NCBI GenBank assembly: GCA_950022295.1
Contig: OX465597.1
Span: 191,579,016 to 191,643,015, forward strand
From: Bromus sterilis
Taxonomy: Eukaryota > Streptophyta > Magnoliopsida > Poales > Poaceae
Direction: 5' to 3'
Length of the DNA stretch: 64,000 nt
The position numbers were made by a program, and so were the translations under genes. Shown in pieces: positions 1 through 12,672 of the stretch. The notes beneath the pieces are model-generated. The model saw only the letters and a list, made by a program, of their open reading frames with translations, did no database searches and was not told the DNA's origin. Positions within the stretch are counted from its first letter, which is position 1. Each line of letters starts with the position of its first letter.

Positions 1-1547
1 CAAACATGACAAGTTAAAGCATGGAATTGAAGTACACATGATGCTTAACACATAGGAGAAAGAATCAATGCAATAGGCCTCATGGATGAGTCACAATCAT
101 CATGCAAAGTTGCAACAAAAGATAAACAGCAACACTTAACAGGAATTTGTAGCAGTTTATCGGCCTGATGCCCACTTTAGCACACAATTACACAATCAAG
201 ATGAGCTCAAATCAAAAAGCTCACAAAAGACGGATTGAAGTACACGCAATTCTGAGCAACTTTCGTTTTGGGGGCACGTTCATCGGAGCTACGGATTACT
301 CGCAAATTACAGCGCAAAATTGAATACAGCAAGCAATTTCCTGGGACTTAGCAAAAAAAACAGCAACTGAGCAAATAAAAAAAGGAAAAGGGGGGCCTCA
401 CCCAGTGGGCTTTCGGCCCAATTGGCCGGATGGAGGAGGTGGGCCGCAGGTGGCCTTGCGGGCCCAAGCGCTGGACATGCCAGCCCAGCTGGGGCAGCCG
501 GCGGTTGGCTTCGGGGATCCTCCCGATCCCGTTCGAGCTCGCGGCGGCGTGGGCGTCCAACGCCGGCGGTCGAAGGCGGCGCTCCGGCGGGGCAAGGAGG
601 AGGCGAGGAGGCGGGGAACGGGCGTGGAGGACGCTTGGCCTCGGGCGGCGGAACTCCGGTCGCCGGCGGCTTCGGGAGGCAGCGGCCGCGAGCTCGGCTC
701 GGGCGCTAATGGCGGCGGCGGCTTCGTGGCTCCGGCGACCTGCGGGCAGAGCGGAGAGGAGAGGTGAGGGACGTGGAGAACAGGAGGAGGGCGCAGGGGA
801 AGAGGGGGGCGAGGAGGTGAAGGGCGCGGCGGCGCTGCGACCTGCCGGAGTGGAGGCGGCGGCTGCCTCCATGGCTGCGTGGTGGGAGGAGAGAGGAGGA
901 GTTGGGGGTGACGACGTGGCACGATTTGAGCCCTCCAGGGCCAGATCCGACGGCTGGAAAAATCTGGGCTAGGGTTTGCTGCGAAAAATGGGGTAATTTC
1001 GGAGAAAAATTCCAGATCTGGGGGCTGGTGGCTGCCTATTTTGGCTAGGGAAACCCTAAGTGGGGTGGTGGTCTTTATATAGCACAGGTGGCTGGCAGTT
1101 TGCAAAAACATCCCCGGTTTTTCTCTCGCGCGCGCGGTGCTCACGTTTCTGACCGCCGGGGGTCTGCAGTACCTCCGATTCGGGTAAAACTTCGAACTAC
1201 GCGATCGGCGCGTCGAGCCGGAGGCGTTCACCTCGCGCTGGAACATTTCCGAGAACACTTTCCGGCGCCCTATAAAAATATCCCGTTTAATTATTAAACG
1301 GGGTTTTTCGTTCCGTTGGCTGCGGCTGGTCTCGTGCGGTTTTCGCGACGGTGATCGGGGGAAACCCGGTGTCGCAAAGGTCGAGTGTCAGGGTGGCAAG
1401 GGTCGGTCTCCGTCCGGTACGAGATAAGAGGGGAAAAATAATCGCCGATCAATAAATCGGGGATGCAAACACCGCAAACAAATCAGACAATCAAACAATT
1501 CACACTGAAACAAAAAATTTAATTTTTGTGAAAACTGGGTTGTTACA
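1..1547 (-). mobile_element. Minus-strand gypsy-type LTR (element I), cut by window edge
   Basis: Read on the minus strand the sequence starts TGTAACAACCCAG at 1547, a typical grass gypsy LTR start (TGTAACA). It has a TATA-like GCTATATAAA at 1083-1074 and then a GC-rich block (about 970-430) that looks like transcribed R/U5 leader. The other end lies beyond position 1, so solo LTR and full element cannot be told apart. It is inserted into a CACTA terminus; CTAAT at 1548-1552 could be one TSD copy, but the partner is not visible. The long open frames across this block cross the TATA box and have arginine/proline/alanine-rich compositions, so I do not treat them as genes. Confidence 0.6.
1282..1302. 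repeat. Perfect 21-bp palindrome in the U3 of LTR I
   Basis: Arms CCCGTTTAAT and ATTAAACGGG surround a single T. It lies about 200 bp upstream of the minus-strand TATA of this LTR, that is, in its U3. Other LTR families in this window have comparable palindromes in U3. Confidence 0.85.
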
Positions 1548-1809
1548 CTAATGGCCAGCCTTTCGTCCCGGGTCGAGCCACAAACCGGGACTAGTGGTTG
1601 TGGGCCAGGAGCGAGGCCCATTGGTCCCGTATCTTGTCTGGAACCGGGACATATGCCCCCAGACGAACCGGGGCCAATGCCCCACGAGGCCCGGCCGCCC
1701 CCCTGGGCGCACGAACCGGGACGTATGACACCCATGGGTTCCAGTTCGTGGCACAACCGGAACTAATGGGCTGGAGAGGCCTGAACCAAAGCCCTGTTTT
1801 CTACTAGTG
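1548..1809 (-). mobile_element. CACTA (En/Spm) transposon terminus
   Basis: On the minus strand the sequence begins CACTAGTAGAAAACAGGGC at 1809, the usual grass CACTA terminal inverted repeat form (CACTACTAGAAAA-like). Inside are at least five subterminal copies of an AACCGG(G)AC-type motif, as expected of transposase-binding subterminal repeats. The element is interrupted at 1547/1548 by LTR I. The partner terminus would lie left of the window, so its size and the 3-bp target duplication cannot be checked. Confidence 0.7.
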
Positions 1810-2851
1810 GGTGTTATGTTTGCGTAAGTAGCTAATAGCAGACTTGTTGGAGGCGATTCCTCATCAGATGCTTGGTTCTCATCTTACTCTAAATAGATTT
1901 TTAGCCACTCATATATTGCTAGCGCGTCTGCAACCTCACCACTACATCCATCTTACCGTGAGAAGTTGGTTACAAGACGTGTTGATATAGCTCACCCCTT
2001 CTTTTCTCTTTCACGCACGTCATGCAATCGATCTTGGACTTCAGAGGAGCTCGACGACCCTTCTTCTGGACGCCTTCGCGAAGACTCGACGACGACTAGT
2101 TAGGCGGATCCTGGTGGACAACCTGGACCCGTGTTGACGAGGGGGTGACCCCACGACTCCTACAGATGAGCCTACCTATTGTCCATGAAGGCAGAAGGCC
2201 CATGAAGATATAGCCTCGGCCCACTAGTTGGCACCGACGTAGGAGTCCGCGACTCATAAGGAAGGTGCGAAGACCTGCCGTACGGAGCAATCTAGGGTTA
2301 GGAAAGCTCACCTGTAAACGTAGATGAACTCCCCGAGACCTAGCACAGTATATAAGGGCTAGGAGGGGCGACGCCAAAGATATCGAATATCACCTGTAAC
2401 CCTAGCCTTGAGCGCTCCAACCTTGGCCTCCACTTTAATCGCATATCCCCCATTAATAATATCGAGCAGGAGCGAGCCTTCCTGTTTGCCGACGAGCTAT
2501 CGTCCAACCTGTGCATCTCATGACTAACCCAGGGTCCCTGACCATGGTATTTGCCGAGGTTGATCCCCGTCACGTGTGGTTACGAGAATGGTTTGTTTCA
2601 CCTTTTCCACTAGGCATTTGATTGTAGTATGTACTCAGACATGTATCTTCCGCTGATGTAATGTATTTAAGGAAACTGTATGTCGATTGTATGAGATGTT
2701 GTATCCTTGTATCTGTAATGTTGTGATATCATGATGGAAATCCGGGGCATATGGCACTGTCATATGTGGCGGTGGGACCGATATGCGCTTCGTCCCCGGA
2801 TATGGATGGAAACATCTAGATCTGGAACAGTACCGCATATCGGGCCTTACA
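1810..2851. mobile_element. Unresolved LTR-like sequence between CACTA end and element C gag
   Basis: No coding sequence is recognised. A plus-strand TATA-like GTATATAAGG sits near 2349, followed by a leader-like stretch ending GTTGATCCCCGTCA near 2570, which looks like R/U5 of a gypsy LTR. At 2851 the minus strand reads TGTAAGGCCCGATATG, a plausible LTR start directly abutting the broken gag/pol of element C. It is therefore probably two LTR fragments in opposite orientations. No matching TSD was found. Confidence 0.35.
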
Positions 2852-3913
2852 CAAAGCATGCCTTCCTGGATGAGGAATATGAGGAGGGTGATCCAACTGG
2901 TCAAATGTGATCGGGGTGTCCGCCCATTTCATGTTACTCGGAACTGTCGGAGCCACCGAGTTGACTTCTCTGAATCGTATTTTCTCAATTCTTTTTGATT
3001 CTCGACTGGCAAAAATAACTAGCACGCCATCCTCTAGGGGGTAGCCATCACTATCCAAGTCTGAGTTGGCTGCCTTCTTCTTGCCAGTTTGTTTGTCTTG
3101 CTGAGATCCTGCCTTCGCATTTTGAGTCGCCATTCTGATTAGACGACACTGCCGAGCTGTATGCTTCAGGAGAATCAACTTTCTGTCAGCATCTTGGGTC
3201 GTATGAAGAGGGCAAGGCTGATCTAAGACATCATCATCATTTGTTGGCTTTTTCTGGCGAGGCTGCCAATCCTTTCTTGGCTGCATTCTGCCATGAATCC
3301 TCGAGGCATTGGCTGCTGCTACTAGCTCGACATCTGTTGGAGCATCTTCTGCCTTCCGTTTATTGTTATTACCAGCCTTTGGTTTGGGGGTTGGTGCCGA
3401 GTTGCTACCTACACCTCGATGTTTTTGGTTCTTCTGGCGGATTTCTTCTTCGCCGTTGGCGTATTTGTTTGCAAACTCCATTAATCTCCCGAGTGAAGTA
3501 ACATGGGGAGACCTTGCTAACTTGAGGCTCAATTCTTTGTACTTAACTCCTTGTTTGAAGGCATGAATGGCTTGGAACTCGGAGACTCCTTCCACCGAGT
3601 TATGAAGCGTAATCCACCGCTGGATGTAATCCAGAGTAGACTCAGTGTTTCCCTGAACACACAGCTACAGCTCGGTCAAACATCCAGGCCGTTTGTAAGT
3701 TCCTTCAATTTTTTTACAAAAACTCTCTCCAAATCCTCCCAAATCCAGATGTTGTTGGGGGGTAATTGATTTAACCACGTCCGAGCTGAGACCTCCAACA
3801 TCAGATGGAGGTGCATCATTGCTATCTCATCTCCTCCGCCTCCTATCTACATTGCTATTCTTTAATCATCCAACCATGTCTGAGGCTTTGCATCACCTCG
3901 GTACTTTTCCACC
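2852..3913 (-). pseudogene. Element C gag, C-terminal part (broken)
   Basis: The minus-strand frame from 3595 contains gag-type sequence (DYIQRW just upstream, then FKQGVKYKEL and KYANGEEE), a degenerate knuckle-like KHTARQCRLI, and the linker DSDGYP and PHPGRHALC at the gag-protease border. Upstream, WLNQLPPNNIW and the conserved gag core are still readable between 3595 and 3913, but with frame breaks and stops. It ends abruptly at about 2852, where LTR-like sequence begins. It is the structural nucleocapsid precursor of the retroelement and is non-functional here. Confidence 0.7.
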
Positions 3914-3929
3914 CCTTGTGATATGGGGT

Positions 3930-4130
3930 TGATGAGGACATCCCTACTAATGTTACACCCATACCCTCACCAACTACACATACTGGACCAGTTACTAGAG
4001 CACGTGCACGTCAACTAAATTATCAGGTACTTTCGTTTCTTGCGAATCCTTCTATTGTTCATGAACATATGATGCTGCCTAAATTAGATACTTTTGTTTT
4101 GCTTATAAATGAAGGACCTAGCATGGACAC
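3930..4130 (+). repeat. B 5' LTR, first segment (U3 start)
   Basis: Starts TGATGAGGACATCCC and is identical by eye to 17056-17256. It ends with GACAC, the TSD of element A, and resumes at 11848 beyond A. Confidence 0.9.
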
Positions 4131-5047
4131 TGATAGAGGCGAAGGTGTCCCGATGTTTCGATGAGATGGTGGAGATCGATTTTTGGTGGAGTAGACTTTC
4201 ACGACCCGACTACGAACGTGCGAAGACGTTGCGCCTTAGCAATCGCTAAACCAACTCCGAGAGGTTATTGATCCCGCGGATGCACGATCAACCTGACCAC
4301 GAAGGTCAATTCCTGCAAGCAATCGAAGAACAAGCAAGAACTAAGAATTGCAATCTGGATATTGCGAATATAAGATGAAAGATTAACAGAAGTTGGGGTT
4401 CCAATGCGGTCTTGGCCTGGTCGGACGACACAAACGAAGAACTCGAAGTTGCGGCTATGGCTAACTTAAATCTAATTAAAACCCAAGTCTAAACGATGCC
4501 CTAAGGGCTGTATATATGGGGGAACAGAGGGGAATTTCGTGGCCCCTTGGAGGAGGGGTCCGAAAACAACCCTAACTCGGTTTCCCCACACATACGGACT
4601 CTAAAAAATAGCCTATTAAGTGTATTTCGAAATTACATGGGCCTGGCCCAATAATAAGGTGACGCAGCACCTATAATAACTCTTGGACGAAAATATTAAT
4701 GTGGCATCTTGTGTCTCTCGTCCAAGTCTTCATGCGCGCCTTATGGTGGCTTCAACGTGCGATAATCACCACTAGAAGCTTCACTGTCCTTTCCCGCGCG
4801 CGCACCTTCTTCGCCATGCTTGATCCCGCTCCAATGACCATCCTTCTTATCCATGCTAGGTCCTTCATTCATAAGACAAACAAAAGTATCTAATTTAGGC
4901 AGCATCATATGTTCTTGAATATTAGAAGGATTCGCAAGAAACGAAAGTACCTGATAATTTAATTGACGTGCGCGTGCTCTAGTAACTGGTCCATTATGTG
5001 TAGTTTGTGAAGATGTGGGTGTAACATTAGTAGAGATGTCCTCATCA
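4131..5047 (-). repeat. A 3' LTR
   Basis: Minus-strand 3' LTR. It overlaps the end of the pol frame: the last about 100 codons of the A polyprotein (5047 to 4741) lie inside it. A TATA-like CATATATACAG is readable on the minus strand near 4517-4507. The polypurine tract directly precedes it on the minus strand at about 5048-5062. Confidence 0.9.
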
Positions 5048-8000
5048 TCCTCCCCTTCTTGAATTGAAGTCGTCCTCGACGGAAGCTCATCATCTTCTTC
5101 CAAATAAGGCTTCAAATCTGCAATATTAAATGTGGGACTAACCCCAAAGGCTGCAGGTAGCTCAAGTTTATATGCATTATCATTAATTTTCTGCAAAACC
5201 TTAAAGGGACCATCAGCTCGAGGCATTAACTTAGACTTGCGCAAATCAGGAAACCTATCTTTACGTAGATGTAACCAAACAAGATCTCCGGGTTCAAACA
5301 CAACATGCTTTCGACCCCTATCACCAGCAAGCTTGTATCTAGCATTCATGCGCTCAATGTTTTCTTTAGTTAACTCATGCATTTTTAATATCAATTCAGC
5401 ACGTTGCTTAGCATCAAAATTAACCTTCTCCGAAGATGGAAGAGGCAGCAAATCAATAGGTGCACGAGGTAGAAAACCATAAACAATCTCAAAAGGGCAC
5501 ATTTTAGTGGTAGAATGCAATGAACGATTATAAGCAAATTCAATATGAGGTAAACATTCTTCCCACTGTTTCAAGTTACTCTTTAAAACAGCCCTAAGCA
5601 TAGTAGACAAAGTCCTATTGACCACTTCAGTTTGTCCATCAGTTTGGGGATGACATGTAGTACTAAAAAGTAGTTTAGTCCCCAACTTAGCCCATAAGCA
5701 TCTCCAAAAATGGCTAAGAAACTTAGTATCACGATCCGAGACAATAGTATTGGGCACACCATGTAAGCGAATAATCTCACGAAAGAATAAATCAGCAACA
5801 TTAGCAGCATCATCGCTTTTATGACATGGTATAAAATGTGCCATTTTAGAAAATCTATCCACGACAACAAATATGCTATCCCTCCCATTCTTTGTTCGAG
5901 GCAAGCCTAAAACAAAGTCCATGGATATGTCCTCCCACGGAACACTAGGTACAGGTAAAGGCATGTATAAACCATGAGGATTGAGTCGTGACTTAGCTTT
6001 TTGACATGTAGTGCAGCGAGCAACAAAACGCTCAACATCCCGTCTCATCTTTGGCCAAAAGAAATGTGTAGCAAGTACGTCCTCCGTCTTCTTCACGCCA
6101 AAGTGTCCCATTAATCCTCCTCCATGCGCCTCCTGCAACAACAAAAGACGAATAGAGCTAGCTGGAATGCATAGCTTGTTAGAACGGAACACAAATCCAT
6201 CATTAAGCACAAACTTGTTCCATGTTCTACCCTCTCTACAATTCTGCAATACATCTTTAAATTCCGCATCATTTACATATTGATCTTTGATTGTCTCTAA
6301 ACCGAATATCTTGAAGTCAAGTTGTGAAAGCATAGTATAACGACGAGACAAAGCATCAGCAATAACATTATCTTTCCCCTTCTTGTGTTTAATTACATAA
6401 GGGAAAGTCTCAATAAATTCAACCCACTTAGCATGTCTACGATTAAGTTTTGCTTGACTTCTTATGTGTTTCAAAGATTCATGATCAGAATGTATAACAA
6501 ATTCTTTGGGCCATAAATAATGTTGCCAAGTTTCTAATGTCCGAACAAGAGCATATAATTCCTTATCATAAGTAGAATAGTTCAGACTAGGCCCACTCAA
6601 TTTTTCAGAAAAGTAAGCAACAGGTTTAGCATCTTGTAATAACACACCTCCCAAACCAATCCCACTAGCATCGCATTCAAGCTCAAAAGTTTTAAAAATC
6701 AGGAAGTTGGAGCAAAGGAGCATGTGTTAACTTATCTTTCAATACCGTGAAGGCTTCTTCCTGTGTAGTACCCCAAGTAAAAGGTACATCCTTGCGTGTA
6801 AGCTCATTGAGAGGGGCAGCAATGGTGCTGAAATCTCTCACAAAACGCCTATAGAATCCAGCGAGGCCAAGAAAACTCCTCACTTGTGTGACCGTTTTGG
6901 GCTGCGGCCAACTCTCAATCGCCTCGATCTTGGCTTTATCAACTTCAATACCCTGTGGAGTAACAACATAGCCAAGAAACGATACTCGGTCGGTGCAAAA
7001 GGTGCACTTCCCAAGGTTACCAAATAAACGTGCATTACGTAGGGCAATAAAAACAGCACGTAAATGATCCAAATGTTCTTCCAAAGATTTGCTATAAATC
7101 AGTATATCATCAAAATAGACTACCACAAATCGTCCAATGAAAGCACGTAAAACCTCGTTCATTAATCTCATGAAAGTGCTAGGTGCATTAGTTAACCCAA
7201 AAGGCATGACTAACCACTCATATAATCCAAACTTAGTTTTAAAAGCCGTTTTCCATTCATCTCCTAATTTCATGCGAATTTGATGGTATCCACTACGCAA
7301 ATCAACTTTGGAAAACATGGTAGAGCCACTTAATTCATCAAGCATATCATCTAACCTAGGAATAGGATGACGATAACGAATAGTAATATTATTAATGGCT
7401 CTGCAATCAACACACATACGCCATGTTCCATCCTTTTTAGGCACTAATATAACAGGAACAGCACAAGGACTAAGGGATTCACGTATGTAACCTTTGTCGA
7501 GTAGCTCTTGTACTTGACGCTGAATCTCCTTCGTCTCCTCCGGATTGGTACGGTATGGCGCACGGTTAGGCAGCGAAGCACCGGGAATTAAGTCAATCTG
7601 ATGCTCAATCCCTCGAATAGGTGGTAATCCCGGTGGCACGTCTTGTGGAAAGACGTCAATAAACTCCTGCAAAAGGTCAGTGACAACAGGAGGCAAAGAA
7701 GGAGGCAATTCCTCAAATGAAAACAAAGCTTCTTTGCACACAAAAGCATAGCACACATATTGACTAACATCCAAATCCGAAATATCAACCTTAGTAGCAA
7801 GCAAAGTTGGACTAGTCAATTTAATTTCATTAGAAACAGCGGAAGAAGATTTGCTATTGGTCTTATGTTGTTGCTCAAATTCTTTAGCTGCTATCTCATT
7901 TTCACTCTTATTTTTCTCCTGTTTAGCTTTACTAGCTCTAGCAAGATCATCTTGCACAATTTGTTCAGGAGACATAGGAAGTAAAGCAATAGTTTTATCC

Positions 8001-9826
8001 TGATGAACCAGAGTAAACTGATTTGTCCTACCATGGTGTACAACATTCCTATCAAATTGCCATGGTCTACCAAGTAAAAGAGAGCATGCTTGCATGGGTA
8101 CCACATCACAATCAACATAATCAGCATATGCGGCAATGCTAAAGTGCACACGAACAGAACGCGTTACCTTAATCTTACCACTATTGTTAAACCACTGAAT
8201 ATAGTACGGATGGGGGTGTGGTCTTGTGGTGAGAGATAGCTTCTCCACCAACTCCATGCTCGCCAAGTTGTTGCAACTCCCTCCGTCAATGATGATGCGA
8301 ACCGAACGTTCTTTCACCACTCCCTTTGTGTGGAACAAATTATGCCTCTGGTTTTGCTCGGCCTTCGATACCTGCACACTTAACACACGTTGAGCAACCA
8401 AACTAGCATATTTATCTGCATCATCAGGAGCCATATACTCTATATCACGAGCATCATCATGGGCACCCTGATCCTCATGAGCAATGAGAACTAAAGTCTC
8501 CTCATCATAGTCACTCGCTGACTCATACCCACCATCCGCCGTAATAATCATCACACGCTTGGAGGGACAGTCTTTTGCGAAGTGACCTCCACCTTGGCAC
8601 CTGCGACATTTAATATCACGATCTCGTGCTTGCCCTGTGGACGCCATGGATGAAGAAGAACTCGCCGCGGGACCACTCTGTGCACCCTTGAATGGTGGCG
8701 CTGGCTGTGTCGGTGGCTCCCTGTAAGAATGAGCGGCTGAAGTAGATGGTGGTGCAGCAGGACGTGTGGATGTAGAAGCTCCACGCGATGTCCATGATGT
8801 ATTTCGTCCTGCAGAAAAGTTAGGTCTCGTAGCGGCCTGTCGATCCTGCACTTCACGTTCAGCTTTACAAGCAAGATGAAACAAACGAGTGATAGTAGTA
8901 AAGTCCTTGTATTCTAGAATAGTTTGTATCTCCCTGTTTAAGCCACCCATAAAACGTGCAAGCATAGCTTCATTATCCTCTACTAGGCCGCATCTAATCA
9001 ATCCAGTTTGTAATTCCTGATAATATTCCTCTACAGAATTTTTTCCTTGTCTCAAACGCTGTAATTTTTGTAACAAGTCACGTTGATAATAAGGAGGAAC
9101 CCAGCGAGTACGCATAGCATCTTTTAAAGCAGCCCAAGTAGTTGGAATATTATTAGCATGCAATCTACAATGTTCGGACCACCAAATAGATGCAAATCCC
9201 GTGAATTCACAAACAGCAGCAGTAACACGTCTATTCTCAGGATATTGTAAACATGTAAAGCGTTGTTCAGTTTCTAACTCCCAAGTAAGATAAACATCAG
9301 GAATATATCTACCCTCAAAAGGCTTAAGATTCAATTTAAGTTTAGGCACATGTTCATCATCGCGTACCTGAGGGGGTGGTTGGTGTCGACCGTGGCGAAT
9401 GTTGGGACGTGGACGTCCAGCTGGCTGCTCATAGACCGCTTCCTGTTCCACCTCCTCCTCGTAATCACCCTCGTAGTAGTCGTCCTGGCCGACGTCAGAA
9501 GCAGCAGCAGCAGTAGCAGCAACGGCAGCAGCAGGAGGAGCACCAATACCAGCAGCTTGTCCTCGCGGCAACAGAATACGTCGTGCACGTGGTAGTGGCG
9601 GTGGCTGTGGCTGTGCTGAAGGTAGGCGTGCGATCAACTCAGTAAACTTGGCGTCTAGCTTGGTGTCGATCATCTTTTCCACGCCATCAATCGCCTCTGT
9701 AAATCTGTTATGGATGTCCTGCACCTGTTCAGACAGCATACGTGCAAATTTATCATGTAGCTCCTTGTTTGTCATGTTCTCCCAATCGGGTGCATCCCGC
9801 GCCACTTCATCATGTGATCCTGTCAT
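4741..9826 (-). pseudogene. A gag-pol polyprotein with one frameshift
   Basis: The frame opens at 9850, but the likely start is the second Met at 9826 (MTGSHDEV). Order: gag N-terminal coiled region and Gln/Ala/Pro-rich linker, gag core (WWSEHCRLHANN), CCHC knuckle CRRCQGGGHFAKDC, protease with IIDGGSC in place of D(T/S)G, RT with YFDDILIYS. The frame ends at 6692 in a TAA just after LLQLPDF, where the B copy continues open; by alignment to B there is a net 2-bp loss. The second frame (from about 6700 to 4741) carries RNase H (DASGIGLGG), the HHCC zinc finger, the integrase DDE core and the C-terminal tail. It makes the structural and replication proteins of the element; RT and integrase are separated by the break. 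Confidence 0.88.
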
Positions 9827-10229
9827 GGTTAGCAGAAATAGAAAACACACAGTAATATGATCCTACTTCTACTAATGGGATGTGGTGTGGTGGAAAGCAC
9901 AAATCCGTCAAGCTTTTCTTTCGTTCTTACCGATTCTTACCTAGCAGCAGGTGGTGATGTACAACCAACGGGTCAAAACTCTCAGAGATATGGTAGAGCG
10001 ATGGCCAGGAGGTGTCAAATGCACGATGTAGAATATATGTGGAGCTGTAGGAAGGCTGACAAGTATGGTAGAAAAAACTCAACAGTAATCAAAACAGAGA
10101 TGCAAAGCTGAATAAACGCTCAACGTGGGTACTGTGCTGATCCTAGGCTAGACCGTACTAGAGACGCGAGCCTAAAACACCAACGAAAGCACGGCGCGGC
10201 ACGTAATCAACTGAGAAGCATACTCTGAA

Positions 10230-10234
10230 CAAAT

Positions 10235-10269
<35 letters not shown>

Positions 10270-10424
10270 GCGATGCGGGACTGCGGTGGCTGAAAAAGTG
10301 CGAAAAAGTCACTATGGAGGTGAATGTCTCAAAATGAGTTTCTGGACCTAAGGAACGTATGGGCACAAAATTTTTTTACCCCTGAAATTTTTGGCCTAAA
10401 AACTGCTCTGGAAAGCGTGCCAGA

Positions 10425-10460
<36 letters not shown>
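10230..10460. repeat. Two long poly(T)/poly(A) tracts in the A leader
   Basis: Runs of T on the + strand (about 10237-10269 with a CTC break, and 10429-10459) are poly(A) in the minus-strand leader between the PBS and gag. B lacks this part through its leader/gag deletion. Confidence 0.85.
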
Positions 10461-10909
10461 AAATCACCTCCCTTCTCTGGACGGAAAAAGTTTGGTGAAA
10501 TCCGACTCTAATCAACTCAAACTATTCTGGCTACGGAGAGATCACAAACCGTACTGATGGTGGAACTCAACTCGGACTCGTGTAGCTCGTGGTGGTGTAT
10601 ATGGACTCGGATTGGCGGAACGTGGTGTATCTGGACTCGGATTACTACTGTGCGGTGGCGACGTGGCAAACTGTGATCAGAACTCGAAACTCTAAGGAAA
10701 CTAGACGCTAAGATCAGCAACTTGACACAACGATGCAACCGTAAATTCAACAAAGCAAGTACTGAAAAGAAAACTGGACAATGGCTAGGACTGTCTTGGG
10801 ACGTGATGATCTAACCCTAATTTTTTTTTGGCTTTTTCGTGGACTGTAGGTATGAAGAACAGAACCAATCTAGACTATGAAAAACTGGTAAATCTCACCG
10901 AGCAACCTG

Positions 10910-10926
10910 GAAATCTGATACTACTT
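10910..10926 (-). other. A primer binding site (mutated)
   Basis: Directly after the A 5' LTR the minus strand reads AGTAGTATCAGATTTCC. The matching site in B is AGTGGTATCAGATTTCC, close to the plant tRNA-iMet complement TGGTATCAGA. A carries a G-to-A change in the core of the site. Confidence 0.75.
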
Positions 10927-11842
10927 GATAGAGGCGAAGGTGTCCCGATGTTTCGATGAGATGGTGGAGATCGATTTTTGGTGGAGTAGACTTTCACGAC
11001 CCGACTACGAACGTGCGAAGACGTTGCGCCTTAGAAATCGCTAAACCAACTCCGAGAGGTTATTGATCCCGCGGATGCACGATCAACCTGACCACGAAGG
11101 TCAATTCCTGCAAGCAATCGAAGAACAAGCAAGAACTAAGAATTGCAATCTGGATATTGCGAATATAAGATGAAAGATTAACAGAAGTTGGGGTTCCAAT
11201 GCGGTCTTGGCCTGGTCGGACGACACAAACGAAGAACTCGAAGTTGCGGCTATGGCTAACTTAAATCTAATTAAAACCCAAGTCTAAACGATGCCCTAAG
11301 GGCTGTATATATGGGGGAACAGAGGGGAATTTCGTGGCCCCTTGGAGGAGGGGTCCGAAAACAACCCTAACTCGGTTTCCCCACACATACGGACTCTAAA
11401 AAATAGCCTATTAAGTGTATTTCGAAATTACATGGGCCTGGCCCAATAATAAGGTGACGCAGCACCTATAATAACTCTTGGACGAAAATATTAATGTGGC
11501 ATCTTGTGTCTCTCGTCCAAGTCTTCATGCGCGCCTTATGGTGGCTTCAACGTGCGATAATCACCACTGGAAGCTTCACTGTCCTTTCCCGCGCGCGCAC
11601 CTTCTTCGCCATGCTTGATCCCGCTCCAATGACCATCCTTCTTATCCATGCTAGGTCCTTCATTCATAAGACAAACAAAAGTATCTAATTTAGGCAGCAT
11701 CATATGTTCTTGAATATTAGAAGGATTCGCAAGAAACGAAAGTACCTGATAATTTAATTGACGTGCGCGTGCTCTAGTAACTGGTCCATTATGTGTAGTT
11801 TGTGAAGATGTGGGTGTAACATTAGTAGAGATGTCCTCATCA
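10927..11842 (-). repeat. A 5' LTR
   Basis: 916 bp, TGATGAGG...CTCTATCA on the minus strand. The C-terminal pol frame (GPVTRARARQLNYQ) is repeated here at 11841-11536, as expected when coding sequence lies in the LTR. Confidence 0.9.
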
Positions 11843-11847
11843 GACAC

Positions 11848-12562
11848 GAAGGATGGTCATTGGAGCGGGATCAAGAATGGAGAAGAAGGTGCGCGCGGGG
11901 GAAAGTACAGTGGAGCTTCCAGTGGGGATTTTCGCACGTTGAAGCCACCATAAGGCATGCATGAAGGCTTGGACGGAATACACGAGATGCCACTTCATTA
12001 TTTTCGTCCAAGAGCAATTATAGGTGCTGCGTCACCTTAATATTGGGCTGGGCCCATGTAATTTCGAAATACCACATTATAGGCTGTTTTTAGAGTCCGT
12101 ATGTGTGGGGAAACCGAGTTAGGGTTGTTTTCGGACCCCACCTCCAAGGGGTCACGAAAATCCCCTCTGTTCCCCCATATATACAGCCCTTAGGGCGTCG
12201 TTTAGACTTGGGTTTTAATTAGATATAAGTTAGCCATAGCCGCAACTTCGAGCTCTTCGTTTGTGTCATCCGACCAGGCCAAGACCTCATTGGAACCCCA
12301 ACTTTCGTAATCATTCATCTTATATTCGCAATATCCAGATTGCAATTCTTAGTTCTTGCTTGTTCTTCGATTGCTTGCAGGAATTAGACCTTCGTGGTCA
12401 GGTTGATCGTGCATCCGCGGGATCAATAACCTCTCGGAGTTGGTTTAGCGATCGCTAAGGCGCAACGTCTTCGCACGTTCGTAGTCGGATCGTGAAAGTT
12501 GCCTCCACCATAATCGATCTCCACCATCTCATCGAAACATCGGGACACCTTCGCCTCTATCA
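11848..12562 (+). repeat. B 5' LTR, second segment
   Basis: Continues the LTR after element A; ends CGCCTCTATCA at 12562. It contains a TATA-like CATATATACAG near 12177. With 3930-4130 it makes 916 bp, the same length as the 3' LTR. Confidence 0.9.
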
Positions 12563-12580
12563 AGTGGTATCAGATTTCCA
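12563..12580 (+). other. B primer binding site
   Basis: AGTGGTATCAGATTTCC follows the LTR end directly and matches the tRNA-iMet-primed TGGTATCAGA class used by most plant gypsy and copia elements. Confidence 0.8.
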
Positions 12581-12660
12581 GGTTGCTCGGTGAGATTTAC
12601 CAGTTTTCGTAGTCTAGATTGGTTCTGTTTTTCATACCTACAGTCCACGAAAAAAAAAAT

Positions 12661-12672
12661 AACTTAAATTGA
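12661..12672 (+). other. Deletion junction with templated filler in B leader/gag
   Basis: Compared with A, B lacks about 1.39 kb: most of the leader and roughly the first 135 gag codons. At the junction there is a 12-bp AACTTAAATTGA, identical to 12759-12770 about 98 bp downstream. The gag frame after the junction has a stop two codons upstream and no ATG. Confidence 0.75.

Larger units (their letters stand above)
4131..11842 (-). mobile_element. CRM-like gypsy retrotransposon A (minus), nested in the 5' LTR of B
   Basis: Flanked by TSD GACAC (4126-4130 and 11843-11847), which is B LTR sequence. Its 3' LTR is 4131-5047 and its 5' LTR 10927-11842. They are about 916 bp each with only two or three differences seen (C4240/A11035, A4774/G11569). 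LTR ends read TGATGAGGAC...CTCTATCA on the minus strand. Internal: PBS left of 10927, a long leader, then gag-pol 9826-4741. It is the same family as B in opposite orientation. Confidence 0.92.

Noticed and set aside
398..1258. 286-codon minus-strand open frame and several overlapping plus-strand frames
   Set aside because: They cross the TATA box of LTR I and are low-complexity Ser/Pro/Arg/Ala translations of a GC-rich leader; no domain is recognisable.
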